From NCBI GenBank assembly GCA_024743315.1, contig JANSWU010000001.1, positions 124,001 to 188,000 on the forward strand: a stretch of DNA of 64,000 bases. The letters run 5' to 3'. The DNA is from Hyphomonadaceae bacterium. Its GTDB lineage: Bacteria; Pseudomonadota; Alphaproteobacteria; Caulobacterales; Hyphomonadaceae. Shown piece by piece: positions 63,341 to 64,000 of the stretch. How positions within the stretch are numbered: the first letter of the stretch is position 1; each line of letters opens with the position of its first letter. The notes below the pieces were generated by a model. It searched no databases. It saw only the letters and a list, made by a program, of their open reading frames with translations, and was not told where the DNA came from. A program made the translations under genes and the position numbers.

Positions 63341-64000
63341 TGGCTGTTCTTGTTATTGCAGATCATGACAATGCGGCGCTGTCTGACGCGACCGCGAAAA
63401 CCGTCACCGCCGCGAAAACGTTTGGCGGCGATGTTGATGTTCTCGTCGCCGGTAAAGGCGCTGGCGATGTGGCTGCGGCTGCCGCAGGCATTGACGGCGT
63501 CCGTAAGGTTCTCCACGCCGACGGCGAGGCTTATGAAAAGCAGCTCGCCGAAGCCATGGAAGCGCTCATCGTTCCGATGATGGACGGCTATGACGCCCTG
63601 TTCGCGCCCGCCACCACGATGGGCAAGAATGTCACCCCGCGCATCGCGGCCAAGCTCGACGTGATGCAGCTGTCCGACATTATCGGCATTGAAGGCCAGG
63701 ACACGTTCGTGCGCCCGATCTATGCGGGTAACGCGATCATGACGGTCAAATCCGCTGATGCAAAGAAAGTCGTCACCGTTCGCGGGACCGCTTTTGATGC
63801 GGCCGGAACCGGTGGATCTGCAGCGGTCGAAACCGTCGACGCGCCCGCCGGTCCGTTCAAGGCGGCGTTCGTCTCTGAGGAGATTGTCGAAAGCGATCGT
63901 CCGGAACTGACCGCCGCCAAACGAATTGTCTCCGGCGGACGTGCCCTCGGCTCTGCCGAAGAGTTTGAGCGCCTGATGAACCCACTTGCCGATAAGCTCG
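63340..64000 (+). CDS. etfA: Electron transfer flavoprotein subunit alpha, 5' part only
   Basis: The first 220 codons are present; the rest lies beyond the right edge. The N-terminal domain ([34 protein letters not shown]) leads into the FAD-binding C-terminal domain, which begins with ELTAAKRIVSGGRALGSAEE. It overlaps etfB by 1 nt. Confidence 0.95.
   Translation, partial: MAVLVIADHDNAALSDATAKTVTAAKTFGGDVDVLVAGKGAGDVAAAAAGIDGVRKVLHADGEAYEKQLAEAMEALIVPMMDGYDALFAPATTMGKNVTPRIAAKLDVMQLSDIIGIEGQDTFVRPIYAGNAIMTVKSADAKKVVTVRGTAFDAAGTGGSAAVETVDAPAGPFKAAFVSEEIVESDRPELTAAKRIVSGGRALGSAEEFERLMNPLADKL

Noticed and set aside
1-64000. Mobile elements, prophage, CRISPR or toxin-antitoxin pairs
   Set aside because: I saw no transposase, integrase, Cas protein or phage structural gene, no direct-repeat array and no target-site duplication flanking tRNA-Arg.

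Overview
The window is 64 kb of ordinary, gene-dense chromosome from an alphaproteobacterium. It most resembles a marine relative of Caulobacter in the Hyphomonadaceae/Maricaulaceae range. The grounds are a phoR-pstCAB-phoU-phoB block without pstS, a CtrA-type box (TTAA-N7-TTAA), a DUF1476/zeta ATPase inhibitor, a TIGR02301 protein, a MarR/OmpR pair like petP-petR, and a TonB receptor followed by TPR-sulfotransferases. The genus assignment is inference. I see no phage, transposase, CRISPR array, rRNA or replication origin. There is one tRNA (Arg, anticodon ACG). No gap between genes exceeds 300 bases.

Layout. 1-3.3 kb: RND efflux operon on the minus strand (outer-membrane factor, adaptor, pump; the pump runs off the left edge). 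3.5-10.8 kb: phosphate regulon phoR, an rluA-type gene, pstC, pstA, pstB, phoU, phoB, with a candidate Pho box before pstC. 10.9-15.7 kb: alanine dehydrogenase, an S9 peptidase lipoprotein with a CtrA-like box, a nitronate monooxygenase, and an Ala/Asp/Glu-rich lipoprotein closed by a clear terminator. 15.8-24.4 kb: SDR, tandem-retropepsin protein, 2-hydroxyacid dehydrogenase, TIGR02301, TrmJ, membrane protein, DUF4174, icd, GNAT, and a HAD phosphatase paired with a UbiA-like membrane protein. 24.5-30.5 kb: an Arg/Asp repeat protein, purS, a sulfotransferase, purC, ATPase zeta, grxD, DUF427, a phosphatase, REP-like palindromes, a membrane protein and rimO.

30.5-39.1 kb is a peptide-degradation island: esterase, S9 peptidase, M14 carboxypeptidase, gamma-glutamyltransferase and P1 peptidase, mostly exported or lipoproteins. 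After the tRNA, 39.6-44.9 kb encodes an NCS1 permease, a hydantoinase/oxoprolinase, a DUF917 protein and an exported amidohydrolase, probably for uptake and opening of a cyclic amide. 44.9-51.8 kb holds a TonB-dependent receptor followed by two paralogous TPR-sulfotransferases. 52-58 kb holds ilvE, a MarR/OmpR pair, GST, an OxyR-like regulator without the redox cysteines, an FkbM methyltransferase and an EnvZ-like kinase. 58-64 kb holds a TetR-like protein, proC, YbjN, UbiK, lgt, a MidA-type methyltransferase and etfB-etfA (etfA cut by the right edge).

As a whole the cell looks like a heterotroph that scavenges peptides and polymers: TonB uptake, outer-envelope peptidases, and amino-acid and ETF-linked catabolism. 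No wholly novel system is evident. The observations most worth checking are the Cys-less OxyR-like protein, the HAD/UbiA-like pair, the TonB/TPR-sulfotransferase cluster, the hydantoinase cluster, and the repeated use of interlocked stop codons between convergent genes.
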